A model generated the notes under the pieces. It was not told the DNA's origin, did no database searches, and saw nothing but the letters and a program-made list of their open reading frames with translations. From Lachnospiraceae bacterium (GTDB taxonomy: Bacteria > Bacillota > Clostridia > Lachnospirales > Lachnospiraceae), in NCBI GenBank assembly GCA_024683645.1, contig JAIKYA010000075.1, positions 41,008 through 105,007 on the forward strand: DNA of 64,000 nt, in the 5' to 3' direction. The position numbers and the translations under genes are program-made. The first letter of the stretch is position 1; each line of letters opens with the position of its first letter. Shown here one piece after another: positions 38,826-47,981 of this stretch.

Positions 38826-40015
38826 AATAACCCCTCCGCTGCTGCATGGGCTGAAGCCATGGCAAAATGCAGGTTATATCCGCCGCACTCTCCGCATACA
38901 TTCAGCATTTCCCCTATGATATACAGACCGGGGATGATCCTGCTCTCCAGACGGTCACTCACTTCCGAAAGCGGTATGCCGCCGCTGCTAACCTGTGCGT
39001 TCTTAAAACCGTTGGTATTCTTAAGTTTAAAACTTTGATTTTTAAAGGCCCGTATCAGCTCAAGAACTTCATTTTCATCCAGTTCCGAAGTTTTTAATGA
39101 GGGCTTAAGCCCCTCCCTTTTTATCAAAAATATCGCAAGATTCTTATTAAGTATTCCCGCAAAGAATTTCTCAAGCTCCCTGCTGCATAGATTGCGGTAT
39201 CTTTTTCTTATCTCGGTTTCATCCGTCATATACGGCAGAAAATCTATGATAAGTTCTGTATTTTTAAAATTCTTTATATAACGGCTCAGCTGAAAGACGG
39301 GGATTCCGGAAAACATCCCGGCGCTTATCTGCAGTTCACCCTTCTGCTTTGCAAGCGTGCGGCCGGCCTCGACCAGGCTTATCCCCACGTCACAGCGGAT
39401 CCCGGCTATTGCCTTAAGCTCCTCTTCACACACAAGCTGTACAAGAGCCGGCGCCGGTCTGTATACTCTGTGTCCGATAGCAGCTGCAAGCGCATATCCG
39501 TTTCTGTTTTCCTCATCATATATCCCGGCGCTCCCGCCGCAGGCGAGTATGCACTTATCCGCCGTAAAGCTTCTGCCATCCTCACAGTGCAGGATAAAGT
39601 GTTTATCTTTTTTTTCAAGTTTATTGATAAAGGCGTCTGTCACTATATCTGCGCCGTTTTCCTCAAGCTTAAACCGCAGGGCATCCATTACCGATGAAGC
39701 CTGCCTGGTCACGGGGTAAAGAAAACCGTTCTTCTCACAAAGCCTTATACCCAGCTCTGCAAGAAACTCCTCTGCCTTATCCTTTCCGAATGCGTCTATC
39801 AGCTTTCCTGTCTTTTCCGGCATATCCGAAAGAAAATGCGCGGCACTCATATCGGCGTTGGAAATATTGCATTTACCGCTGCCCGTAAGCATCAGCTTTC
39901 TTCCGATACGTTCCTGTCTCTCCAGTATCGTAACTTTTTTTCCTGCGCCCGACAGTATTATCGCGGCACAGATGCCGCCCATCCCGCCTCCGGCGATCAG
40001 CACGTCACTCTTCAT
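38813..40015 (-). CDS. HI0933/YhiN-like flavoprotein
   Basis: VLIAGGGMGGICAAIILSGAGKKVTILERQERIGRKLMLTGSGKCNISN; C-terminal GLYIIGEMLNVCGECGGYNLHFAMASA. Confidence 0.92.
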   Translation of the reverse strand: MKSDVLIAGGGMGGICAAIILSGAGKKVTILERQERIGRKLMLTGSGKCNISNADMSAAHFLSDMPEKTGKLIDAFGKDKAEEFLAELGIRLCEKNGFLYPVTRQASSVMDALRFKLEENGADIVTDAFINKLEKKDKHFILHCEDGRSFTADKCILACGGSAGIYDEENRNGYALAAAIGHRVYRPAPALVQLVCEEELKAIAGIRCDVGISLVEAGRTLAKQKGELQISAGMFSGIPVFQLSRYIKNFKNTELIIDFLPYMTDETEIRKRYRNLCSRELEKFFAGILNKNLAIFLIKREGLKPSLKTSELDENEVLELIRAFKNQSFKLKNTNGFKNAQVSSGGIPLSEVSDRLESRIIPGLYIIGEMLNVCGECGGYNLHFAMASAHAAAEGLLCTE

Positions 40016-41652
40016 AATATCCTCAGTTTTTTGACAATCCTGTACAGTATCTTACCGCCCGTGAGCTCCTTCAGCCTGTATTTGTTCACACTGCCCCCCA
40101 GACAGATCAGTATGAAATACACAAAGAATCCGATCACCGACGCAAGCAGGAAACAGATAAGCGGCGGCAGGAATAATGAAAAGACGATCCTCAGTATAAA
40201 ACACAACACCATCGATATAAGGGCCGCCGCAAGCGGGACAACAAGATAATCCCTTAAGTTAAAACGGAACTTCATGTATTTATACAGATGCATATGATTA
40301 AACAATGCCAGCATAAGCTGGGATATCAGAAACGAAGTAAGTATTCCCATAAGCAGGATCTTTCCGGATGAACACAGTATAAAAGCAAGTATAAGTGAAG
40401 GGGCAGCCGAAATAAGCGTATGCATGATGAGTGTCATATATCTTTTGATCATTACCAGATACATGCTGCTGACAAGAGCATATATCATGAACGGTAGTAT
40501 GATCATCCCAAACTCCAGACCTTTCTTTGCAAGAACGGAATCGCAGTTAAAAACTCCCGTGCATATCACCGGCGCAAGCGCAAAGAAAACTCCCGAAAAA
40601 GCAAAAGCTATGAGCATGGCAGTCTTTGTCAGCATCCGGCATTCGCTGTTGACTTCGTTGATATACTCACCCTTCAGGGCCTTCTTCAGCTCGTCCATCC
40701 TCGGCTGCAGGAATATGAACACCAGCGCTGCCGGGAAAAGCATGCCAAGCAGCACGATACCGTTATATATCCCCATATGGTATGCAAAGAGCATATCCTG
40801 TCCGCTCTTGACAAGAGCCCCCTTATATACCGGCCATAAAAGCAGGTCAAACAGGAAAAACGAAAGCAGGGCCAGAGAGAATGGCCACACGCTTTTAAGC
40901 AGCATGTAACCGTCTTCTATACGGCTGCTTCTGTCTGAATTTATCATCCTTTCAAAGCTTTCCCTTACCGCAAGATAAAGTACAAAACATATAACAAAGG
41001 CCATAGCCGCGGATATCAGCATACCCATAGCCGCTCCCGAAGCCAGATATGCCTGTCCGGGTGTCTCGTTACCGAGAAACCTGGATACGTTTTTCCCCCT
41101 CTCATTGAAATATCTTGAAAAGATCAGGACAGTAACAAGCGAGGAAATACTCCTCGCAAAAAGTATTATCGATCTGTGGGTCATATCCTTCATGGAAGCA
41201 TCATAATCAGTGATAAGCAGTATAAGGGAATCAAAGATCAGGCTTCCCGTAAGTAAAGCCAGCGCGAGCATATTGCTCTTTCCGGCAAGCATATATTCGC
41301 AGATAAACCGTCCGAGTATAAATATGAGCAGCACAGCCAGTATCAAGTAGGCCACCGTACTGACCACACCGAAATTAAAGATCCTCTTTGAATTTCTGTA
41401 ATTTTCCGTTTCCTTGCGCCGGCGTACCGCTTCATAAAGTGATTCCGATAAAGGTATGGGATATATCAGCAGAAGAAGTAAATATACGGTCATGGCCCCG
41501 AAAAAGAAGGTGCTTCCCTCGAGCCCGCATTTTCTGACTATTACGGTTCCCGTAAGTACCAGACACAATACAGTAACGATATTGATGAGTCTTATCACTT
41601 CATCTTCAAGATTTATGATGTTTATCTGTTTTTTCTTTCTTTTTCTTCTCAC
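40012..41652 (-). CDS. Polysaccharide flippase / MATE-MurJ (SpoVB-like) membrane protein
   Basis: About 12-14 TM helices, 546 aa, SpoVB/MurJ-like layout; assignment by topology and general similarity only. Confidence 0.6.
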   Translation of the reverse strand: MRRKRKKKQINIINLEDEVIRLINIVTVLCLVLTGTVIVRKCGLEGSTFFFGAMTVYLLLLLIYPIPLSESLYEAVRRRKETENYRNSKRIFNFGVVSTVAYLILAVLLIFILGRFICEYMLAGKSNMLALALLTGSLIFDSLILLITDYDASMKDMTHRSIILFARSISSLVTVLIFSRYFNERGKNVSRFLGNETPGQAYLASGAAMGMLISAAMAFVICFVLYLAVRESFERMINSDRSSRIEDGYMLLKSVWPFSLALLSFFLFDLLLWPVYKGALVKSGQDMLFAYHMGIYNGIVLLGMLFPAALVFIFLQPRMDELKKALKGEYINEVNSECRMLTKTAMLIAFAFSGVFFALAPVICTGVFNCDSVLAKKGLEFGMIILPFMIYALVSSMYLVMIKRYMTLIMHTLISAAPSLILAFILCSSGKILLMGILTSFLISQLMLALFNHMHLYKYMKFRFNLRDYLVVPLAAALISMVLCFILRIVFSLFLPPLICFLLASVIGFFVYFILICLGGSVNKYRLKELTGGKILYRIVKKLRIL

Positions 41653-42152
41653 TTCCGGTTCTCCCTTGTGATACCGAGTTCATTAAGTATCTCTCTCTGT
41701 TTATCTTCCATGCGTGCTCTCTCATCATCTTCCATATGGTCATATCCCAGAAGATGAAGTATGGAATGCGTCACCAGAAAAGCATATTCACGAAGAGGGC
41801 TGTGCCCGTATTCTTCTGCCTGCTCATATACCCTGCTTTTGCAGATCATGATCTCTCCCAGGGATATGTCCCCTGTTTCCGGATCGCATATATCCGCAAG
41901 GTCCATATCCGCTATCACCGTCAGATCCCCTTCATGCAGGTCCAGATTCGGAAAAGAGAGCACGTCGGTCACCCTGTCCATAGCTCTTGTATCCCTGTTA
42001 GTTTCTCTTATCGTTTCATCATCGACTATATAAAGCGAAACGCTGTAAGCGGAAAGCCCTCCGTGCATCTCCACGGCTTTTTCTATGACTTTTTCCGCTA
42101 TACCGGCATAATCTTCCAAAAAATCATCTTCACATTCGGCATACAAAACCAT
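41649..42152 (-). CDS. ybeY: Endoribonuclease YbeY
   Basis: ETNRDTRAMDRVTDVLSFPN...LGEIMICKSRVYEQAEEYGHSPLREYAFLVTHSILHLLGYDH. Confidence 0.96.
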   Translation of the reverse strand: MVLYAECEDDFLEDYAGIAEKVIEKAVEMHGGLSAYSVSLYIVDDETIRETNRDTRAMDRVTDVLSFPNLDLHEGDLTVIADMDLADICDPETGDISLGEIMICKSRVYEQAEEYGHSPLREYAFLVTHSILHLLGYDHMEDDERARMEDKQREILNELGITRENRK

Positions 42153-42170
42153 ACAGCTTTCCCCCGTCTT

Positions 42171-43154
42171 TTAAGGATGTCTGTTGTTATTCTTCTTTTC
42201 ATACTTTTCATACGCCTGCACGATCTTCATGACCAGCGGATGTCTTACTACATCTCTTGAATCGAGAGTACAGAATGCTATCCCTTCTACTCCCTTAAGT
42301 ACCCTGAGTGCCTCGTCAAGCCCGCTCTTTACGCCTGCTCCCAGATCTTTCTGACTCAGGTCTCCCGTTATCACTGCTTTGGATCCGAAACCTATCCTTG
42401 TCAGAAACATCTTCATCTGCGCAGGTGTCGTATTCTGGGCCTCATCAAGAATGATAAAGGAATTATCCAGAGTCCTTCCTCTCATGTATGCCAGCGGCGC
42501 AACTTCTATCAGGCCCTTTTCCATGTTTTTCTGAAAGGCTTCCGCTCCCATTATCTGATAAAGTGCATCGTAGAGCGGTCTGAGATAAGGATCCACCTTG
42601 CTCTGCAGATCTCCCGGAAGAAAGCCCAGCTTTTCTCCTGCTTCGATCGCCGGCCTCGTCAGTATTATACGGTTCACTTCCTCCATACGGAACGCCGTGA
42701 TAGCCATAGCCATGGCCAGATATGTTTTTCCGGTTCCTGCCGGCCCGCTGCCGAAGACTATCATATTGTCCCTTATGGCATCGGTATATTTTTTCTGTCC
42801 TTCGGTCTTGGGTCGTACACTTTTGCCGTTTATGGTACGGCATATGGTCTGCCTGTCCAGATCCAGCAGCACATCCTGCCTGTCATTCTTGGCCAGATCC
42901 AGTCCGTAACTCAGTTTCTGTTCCTCAAGTACGCTGTCATTCTTCGATACTTCTATAAGATCACGTATCAGTCTCTTTGCCCTTTCCACATTGCGTTTGC
43001 TGCCTGACAGCCACAGCAGGCCGTCACGGTCGCTTATCTCTATCTCAAGTTCCTTTTCCAGCCTGTCCAGATATTTGTCATTTGCACCGAACAGAAATCT
43101 CTCTGCATCGGTATCCAGCTCCATGCTGATCTTCACTGTTTCCTCATTTGCCAT
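42171..43154 (-). CDS. PhoH family protein
   Basis: KSVRPKTEGQKKYTDAIRDNMIVFGSGPAGTGKTYLAMAMAI...ILTRPAIEAGEKLGFLPGDLQSKVDPYLRPLYDAL...IILDEAQNTTPAQMKMFLTRIGFGSKAVITGD. Confidence 0.96.
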   Translation of the reverse strand: MANEETVKISMELDTDAERFLFGANDKYLDRLEKELEIEISDRDGLLWLSGSKRNVERAKRLIRDLIEVSKNDSVLEEQKLSYGLDLAKNDRQDVLLDLDRQTICRTINGKSVRPKTEGQKKYTDAIRDNMIVFGSGPAGTGKTYLAMAMAITAFRMEEVNRIILTRPAIEAGEKLGFLPGDLQSKVDPYLRPLYDALYQIMGAEAFQKNMEKGLIEVAPLAYMRGRTLDNSFIILDEAQNTTPAQMKMFLTRIGFGSKAVITGDLSQKDLGAGVKSGLDEALRVLKGVEGIAFCTLDSRDVVRHPLVMKIVQAYEKYEKKNNNRHP

Positions 43155-43158
43155 CCGT

Positions 43159-44466
43159 TCAGATCCTTCCCAAAATGATATCGTTTTTTTCGGGCTTGCT
43201 GCCGCTTATCTTGAATGCTGCCTTAAGCCTCGCTTTTGCAGCTTCCATCTTCTCTTCACTGTTATAATACATCACGGCCAGCGTCTCTCCCGCTTTCACG
43301 CTCATGCCTTTCTTCTTTTTCATGATTATTCCCGTAGAGAGGTCGATCTCATCTTCCTTGGTCAGCCTGCCGCCTCCCAGAAGCAGTGATGCATTTCCGA
43401 CTTCCGCACATTCTATGCCGCTCACAAAACCGTCCGTATCAGCTTCTACTTCACATTCGTATTTTGCCGCAGGCAAAAGAGACATATCATCGACGGCTCT
43501 TTCATCACCGCCCTGTGCCTTAACAAACTCCTTAAGCTTATCTATCGCTCTGCCTTCCTTTATCGATCGATCAAGCAGCTCCCGTGCTTCTTCCTCGCTG
43601 CCGGCTTTTCCTGCAAAACAGACCATGGCTGATGCAAGCTGCATGACAAGCTCCGAAAAATCCTCCGGTCCCTTTCCCCTCAGTGTATCTATCGCTTCCT
43701 TAACCTCCAGTGCATTGCCTACTGCAAGTCCCAGAGGCTCGTCCATATCGCTTATGAATGCGGTGACCTTTCTTCCGGCACCCCTGCCCAGTTCTGTCAT
43801 TTCCAAAGCCAACGCTTTGGCTGACGCAAAGTCCTTCATGAACGCTCCGCTGCCGCATTTCACATCCAGCACAATGGCATCGGCACCGCTTGCCAGCTTC
43901 TTGCTCATGATCGAAGAAGCGATTAGTGAGAGCTGGTCTACAGTAGCCGTAACATCACGGAGTGCATAAAGCTTTTTATCGGCAGGGACCAGATCTTTGG
44001 TCTGCCCCATTATAGCTATGCCTATGTCGTTTACCTGTTTTAAAAAGGCGTCCATGCTGATCGAGGTATTAAACCCCGGAAAGCTTTCGAGCTTATCAAT
44101 GGTACCGCCCGTATGTCCCAGGCCTCTGCCGCTCATCTTAGCAACCTTTACACCTACGGAAGCAACCAGCGGTGCAAGGGCGATACTGGTCTTATCACCG
44201 ACTCCGCCCGTTGAATGCTTGTCCACCTTTATCCCGTCTATACCGCTAAGGTCAACGGTATCTCCGCTCGTGGTCATCGCCATCGTCAGATTGAGGGTTT
44301 CCTCTTTATTGAGGCCTCTGAAGAATATCGCCATGGTCATGGCAGACATCTGATAATCGGGTATACGTCCTGCCGTATACTCTTCTGTCATCCATTTTAT
44401 CTCGGGACCGGTGAGCACTCCGCCGTCACGTTTCTTCTCGATCAGGTCATACATACGAAATCCCAT
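43159..44466 (-). CDS. pdp: Pyrimidine-nucleoside (thymidine) phosphorylase
   Basis: MGFRMYDLIEKKRDGGVLTGPEIKWMTEEYTAGRIPDYQMSAMTMAIFFRGLN...KVDKHSTGGVGDKTSIALAPLVAS; ATG at 44466 with AAGGAGG SD preferred over track start 44511. Confidence 0.94.
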   Translation of the reverse strand: MGFRMYDLIEKKRDGGVLTGPEIKWMTEEYTAGRIPDYQMSAMTMAIFFRGLNKEETLNLTMAMTTSGDTVDLSGIDGIKVDKHSTGGVGDKTSIALAPLVASVGVKVAKMSGRGLGHTGGTIDKLESFPGFNTSISMDAFLKQVNDIGIAIMGQTKDLVPADKKLYALRDVTATVDQLSLIASSIMSKKLASGADAIVLDVKCGSGAFMKDFASAKALALEMTELGRGAGRKVTAFISDMDEPLGLAVGNALEVKEAIDTLRGKGPEDFSELVMQLASAMVCFAGKAGSEEEARELLDRSIKEGRAIDKLKEFVKAQGGDERAVDDMSLLPAAKYECEVEADTDGFVSGIECAEVGNASLLLGGGRLTKEDEIDLSTGIIMKKKKGMSVKAGETLAVMYYNSEEKMEAAKARLKAAFKISGSKPEKNDIILGRI

Positions 44467-44494
44467 TGTCTGATGCCTCCTTATTTGATATAAT
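44466..44494 (+). promoter_or_regulatory. Promoter TTGTCT-17-TATAAT (extended TG) for the rsmF-like gene
   Basis: -35 TTGTCT (44466-44471), 17 nt, TGaTATAAT (-10 at 44489-44494); expected TSS about 44501. Confidence 0.7.
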
Positions 44495-44501
44495 CTCTCA
44501 C

Positions 44502-45869
44502 ATGACTGCATTACCCGGACAATTTATACAGAATATGAAGGAACGTCTCGGTGCCGGATATACCGCCTTTGAGAAAAGCTTTGATGAAGCTCCCGTAAAG
44601 GGCTTTCATTTTAATACTTTTTACGTTCCTGCCGATAAATGCGCTGCTCTCATAGCCTCCGAGGAAGAGCTTTTGGCTGTACCGCATAAAAGTGCCGGTG
44701 CCTGCTTTGTCACTGCTTCGGACCATATAGGCCGTTCTATCCTGCATCATGCCGGAGCCATATATTCCCAGGATCCCTCAGCTGCCATTCCTGTCGGATG
44801 CATAAGCTTATCCGGCAATGAAAAGGTTCTTGACCTCTGTGCCGCACCGGGAGGTAAATCCTCACAGCTTGCGATGAAGCTAACGGGTCCCGGCGGCCTG
44901 CTGATAGCCAATGAACCAGTCATGTCCAGGAACCGCATACTCATACAGAATATGGAGCGCATGGGCTATCCCAATGTGCTCGTCAGCTGCCTGTCCCCCG
45001 AAGAAATGGCTCTTCGCTTCCCTTCGTATTTCGATGTCGTACTCTGCGATGCCCCCTGTTCCGGTGAAGGGATGTTTCGTAAATATCCCGAGAGCATCAA
45101 CGAATGGAGTTCCGACAATGTAAGTTTATGTGCGTCACGTCAGCGTGACATTCTCGACCGTGCAGTCGAATGCTTAAAACCCGGCGGACTTCTTATCTAC
45201 AGCACCTGTACCTATGAACGTGCCGAGAATGAAGATAATTTTTCCTACCTGCTCTCTGCACATCCGATGAAGCCTGAATGTGCGCCGGAAGCTGTCTCCG
45301 GATCCGGTATTCAGAGTGCAGCGGGCTGTTATACTTTTTATCCTCATCTTTTTTCCGGTGAGGGCCAGTTTGTTTCCTATCTGCGTAAGGAGGGAGAGCT
45401 GACCTCTTCCGATATTCCCTCACCTAAAGCTTTGAATTCAAAGCTTCCGAAAGAGTTGTCTGAACTTGAGGAAAGTCTTACGCTTGATCCCAAATATCTG
45501 TCAACGGATGCAAAAGGGCTCATACATTATTTTCCCCGCGGTGTTCCTCACTTTTCTCTTTCAGGTTTTACAATGCCCGGTATCCTTGCCTTTGACACCA
45601 CTGCCAAAAACAAGAGGCTTATCCCGCATCATCAGCTGTTTAAGGCAGCTCCCGGACTGTTTAAATACCGTCTGGATATCTCCGACCGCCCGGATATGGC
45701 TCTCTCCTACTTAAAAGGCATGGAACTGAACCTGGGTGCTTTGGATACGGGCTCCATTCCGTCCAAGGTATTTCTTCCGGTCATATACAAAGGCTTTGTC
45801 CTCGGCGGCGGCCGCACAGACCGCGACAGGCTTAAAAACCTTTATCCCAAGGGGCTTCGCTATTTATGA
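44502..45869 (+). CDS. RsmF/NSUN-like rRNA (cytosine-C5) methyltransferase
   Basis: VLDLCAAPGGKSSQLAMKL, VLCDAPCSGEGMFRK, LIYSTCTYERAENEDN; C-terminal RsmF-type region. The track's TTG start at 44466 coincides with the -35 box; ATG at 44502 fits family N-termini (MTALPGQFIQNMKERLG). Confidence 0.9.
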   Translation: MTALPGQFIQNMKERLGAGYTAFEKSFDEAPVKGFHFNTFYVPADKCAALIASEEELLAVPHKSAGACFVTASDHIGRSILHHAGAIYSQDPSAAIPVGCISLSGNEKVLDLCAAPGGKSSQLAMKLTGPGGLLIANEPVMSRNRILIQNMERMGYPNVLVSCLSPEEMALRFPSYFDVVLCDAPCSGEGMFRKYPESINEWSSDNVSLCASRQRDILDRAVECLKPGGLLIYSTCTYERAENEDNFSYLLSAHPMKPECAPEAVSGSGIQSAAGCYTFYPHLFSGEGQFVSYLRKEGELTSSDIPSPKALNSKLPKELSELEESLTLDPKYLSTDAKGLIHYFPRGVPHFSLSGFTMPGILAFDTTAKNKRLIPHHQLFKAAPGLFKYRLDISDRPDMALSYLKGMELNLGALDTGSIPSKVFLPVIYKGFVLGGGRTDRDRLKNLYPKGLRYL

Positions 45870-46339
45870 TAAGGTTCTGACTTTATTATCTTATGCGCTC
45901 TGTATATCTGTTCCAGCAATATCACTCTCATAAGCTGATGCGGAAAGGTCATCTTTGAAAAGCTGAGCAGTTCATCCGCATTCTTTTTTATGCTTTCATC
46001 TATCCCCAGAGAACCGCCTATGATAAACTGCAGTCTCGAAGCACTCATCGTCAGTTCATCCAGATGTTTTGCAAAAGCTTCGGAGGTCAGCTGTCTGCCT
46101 TCTATCGCCATTGCAAATACGTGAGCCTTATCATCTATGTATTTTCTTATCCTTCCGCCTTCTGTCTCAAGGATCTTTTTTATTTCTTTATCCGTAGCAT
46201 TATCCGGAGTCTTTTCGTCCTTTACTTCGATGATCTCCAGATTCACATAGCTGCCCAGTCTTTTGGAGTATTCCGCTATGGCATCTTCAAGATATCTTTC
46301 TTTTATCTTTCCGACGCAGATTATATCCGTTTTTATCAT
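45860..46339 (-). CDS. rlmH: 23S rRNA (pseudouridine1915-N3)-methyltransferase RlmH
   Basis: IICVGKIKERYLEDAIAEYSKRL...FIIGGSLGIDESIKKNADELLSFSKMTFPHQLMRVILLEQIYRAHKIIKSEPYHK. Confidence 0.97.
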   Translation of the reverse strand: MIKTDIICVGKIKERYLEDAIAEYSKRLGSYVNLEIIEVKDEKTPDNATDKEIKKILETEGGRIRKYIDDKAHVFAMAIEGRQLTSEAFAKHLDELTMSASRLQFIIGGSLGIDESIKKNADELLSFSKMTFPHQLMRVILLEQIYRAHKIIKSEPYHK

Positions 46340-47979
46340 GGCATTATTTCCATCGGTGTCATGTAGCTTTCGGGCGGCAACATGCTTCCCAGCGACAGTG
46401 ACTGGTTGTCTTCGTCAACCTCGGCCTTGAAGATGGCCGAAGTATAGACATCCACCAGGTAATAAGAACCTGTCTTCATCGAAACATCTTCTTTATCAAC
46501 GATATTTTCGGTCACTATAAAGTAGATGCCGTCTCCGAGTGCTATGGCCGAATTTATGCTGTAAGTATAGCGCTGGGTATTGTTCTTGCTGTCATGTCCC
46601 TGCGGATCTATCGTCTTGCCTGTCGTGATATTATACTGCGCCATTAGCAGAGGTATACTGTTGAGATCCACGAGGCTTGCAATATTCAGATTGTAATCCC
46701 TCTCGGCGGTAGGTCCCTCTACACCGTCTTCACTGATGGCAACAAATATCATATCATTATGTCCGAGCAGCATGGGGATGGGACCGGTATACTCCTGCGA
46801 CGAGGCATCGGGATCGCTGCCGTCCGTCGTGTAATAAACCGTGCAGCCTTCGGGCACCTTTACGTTTATCAGTTCGGGTTTCAAAAACATGCCGCCCGCC
46901 GGCATAACATAAGGCATATCAGGTACGTTCAGATTGATGGTATACTTGCCGTATACTTCATCGGAAGTCATTCCGTACTCGTTTACAAAAACCGCTCTTA
47001 TCTCGTAAACGCCGCGTTCGAGCGAAAGCGGAGTCGTATATACATTGCTGAATCTGTTCGGTTCGGTACCGTCCATAGTGTAATAGATGGTACCGTTTGT
47101 ATTGGATGATATCTTCAGTGTCACTTTTTCCGTATAGCTGCCTTCGGGTTCGCTGAAGGCAGGCGGATTGGCCATATAGGACTGATACTGTATCTTTATG
47201 TTTTCATCCTCACAGTTTTCAAGTATCAGCTTGGCCTGATCAAAATCACCGTTCTTTATATAATAACCGAGGATCAGCTGGTAGGCCTGCGTGGTACCGA
47301 GTTCCCAGAGCATTCCCAGAGCATTCTCGTCCTCTCCCGCCGCAAGATAACACTCCGCCAGTTTATATGTGATGTCGGCATTGCTTGAATCCAGGGTATG
47401 CGCCCTGTCCATATAGATTATCGCAGCTTCATAGTTGCCGGTATCATATGCTTCCATTCCCATACGCGCCTGATACTCAGCCGAATTATCATGGATGACA
47501 AGCCTGGTGATATAGATCACCGAGAGTATCACCGCGATTATCAGTACAGCCAAAAGCGCAAAATATATGGGTTTGAAACGGCTCTGTCTGACAGCAAGTG
47601 CGATGTGTCTTAAGACATCACCTTCATCATCTTCGAAATCATCGAGTTCATCGAGCAGTTCACCGTCATATTCCTCATCAAACTCCTGCTCGTCATAATC
47701 CCCGGCATATTCATCATCTTCAGGATACTCACCTTCATACTCCGGATATTCACCTTCATATTCCGGATACTCTCCTTCATATTCCGAATACTCCTCATAT
47801 GTGCCGTCTTCATCATAATAGGCTTCATCCCTCTCTTCAACATCAGGATTGGCCAGAGCAGCTCTTATCTCCTGCTCTATCTCCGGCTCAAAAGAAGGAA
47901 TAAGCTGAACATCCGCGCCGCATTTCTCGCAGATCAGCTTGCCTTCCGCTATCTCATTGCCGCAGTTCTGGCATATCAT
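46336..47979 (-). CDS. Zinc-ribbon, single-TM, TPR protein with chitobiase/hexosaminidase C-terminal-type domains
   Basis: CQNCGNEIAEGKLICEKCGA; acidic YEGEYPE repeats; TM; TPR (AAIIYMDRAHTLDSSNADITYKLAECYLAAGE); TIYYTMDGTEPNRFSNVYTTPLSL and TVYYTTDGSDPDASSQEYTGPI. Confidence 0.82.
   Translation of the reverse strand: MICQNCGNEIAEGKLICEKCGADVQLIPSFEPEIEQEIRAALANPDVEERDEAYYDEDGTYEEYSEYEGEYPEYEGEYPEYEGEYPEDDEYAGDYDEQEFDEEYDGELLDELDDFEDDEGDVLRHIALAVRQSRFKPIYFALLAVLIIAVILSVIYITRLVIHDNSAEYQARMGMEAYDTGNYEAAIIYMDRAHTLDSSNADITYKLAECYLAAGEDENALGMLWELGTTQAYQLILGYYIKNGDFDQAKLILENCEDENIKIQYQSYMANPPAFSEPEGSYTEKVTLKISSNTNGTIYYTMDGTEPNRFSNVYTTPLSLERGVYEIRAVFVNEYGMTSDEVYGKYTINLNVPDMPYVMPAGGMFLKPELINVKVPEGCTVYYTTDGSDPDASSQEYTGPIPMLLGHNDMIFVAISEDGVEGPTAERDYNLNIASLVDLNSIPLLMAQYNITTGKTIDPQGHDSKNNTQRYTYSINSAIALGDGIYFIVTENIVDKEDVSMKTGSYYLVDVYTSAIFKAEVDEDNQSLSLGSMLPPESYMTPMEIMP
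47723..47785. repeat. In-frame 21-bp tandem repeat (3 copies)
   Basis: ggatactcaccttcatactcc / ggatattcaccttcatattcc / ggatactctccttcatattcc, encoding (YEGEYPE)3-type repeats. Confidence 0.9.
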
Positions 47980-47981
47980 GC

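Noticed and set aside
44466-44501. TTG start at 44466 for the rsmF-like gene
   Set aside because: TTG coincides with a -35 box, has no SD, and adds residues that do not resemble the family N-terminus; ATG at 44502 preferred.
45837-45880. Bidirectional terminator between rsmF-like gene and rlmH
   Set aside because: Only a short bulged stem (aacctttatc/gataaggtt) with a large loop and no T tract.
47723-47785. Short tandem repeats considered as a CRISPR-like array
   Set aside because: 21-bp units with no spacers, in frame and encoding an acidic peptide repeat.
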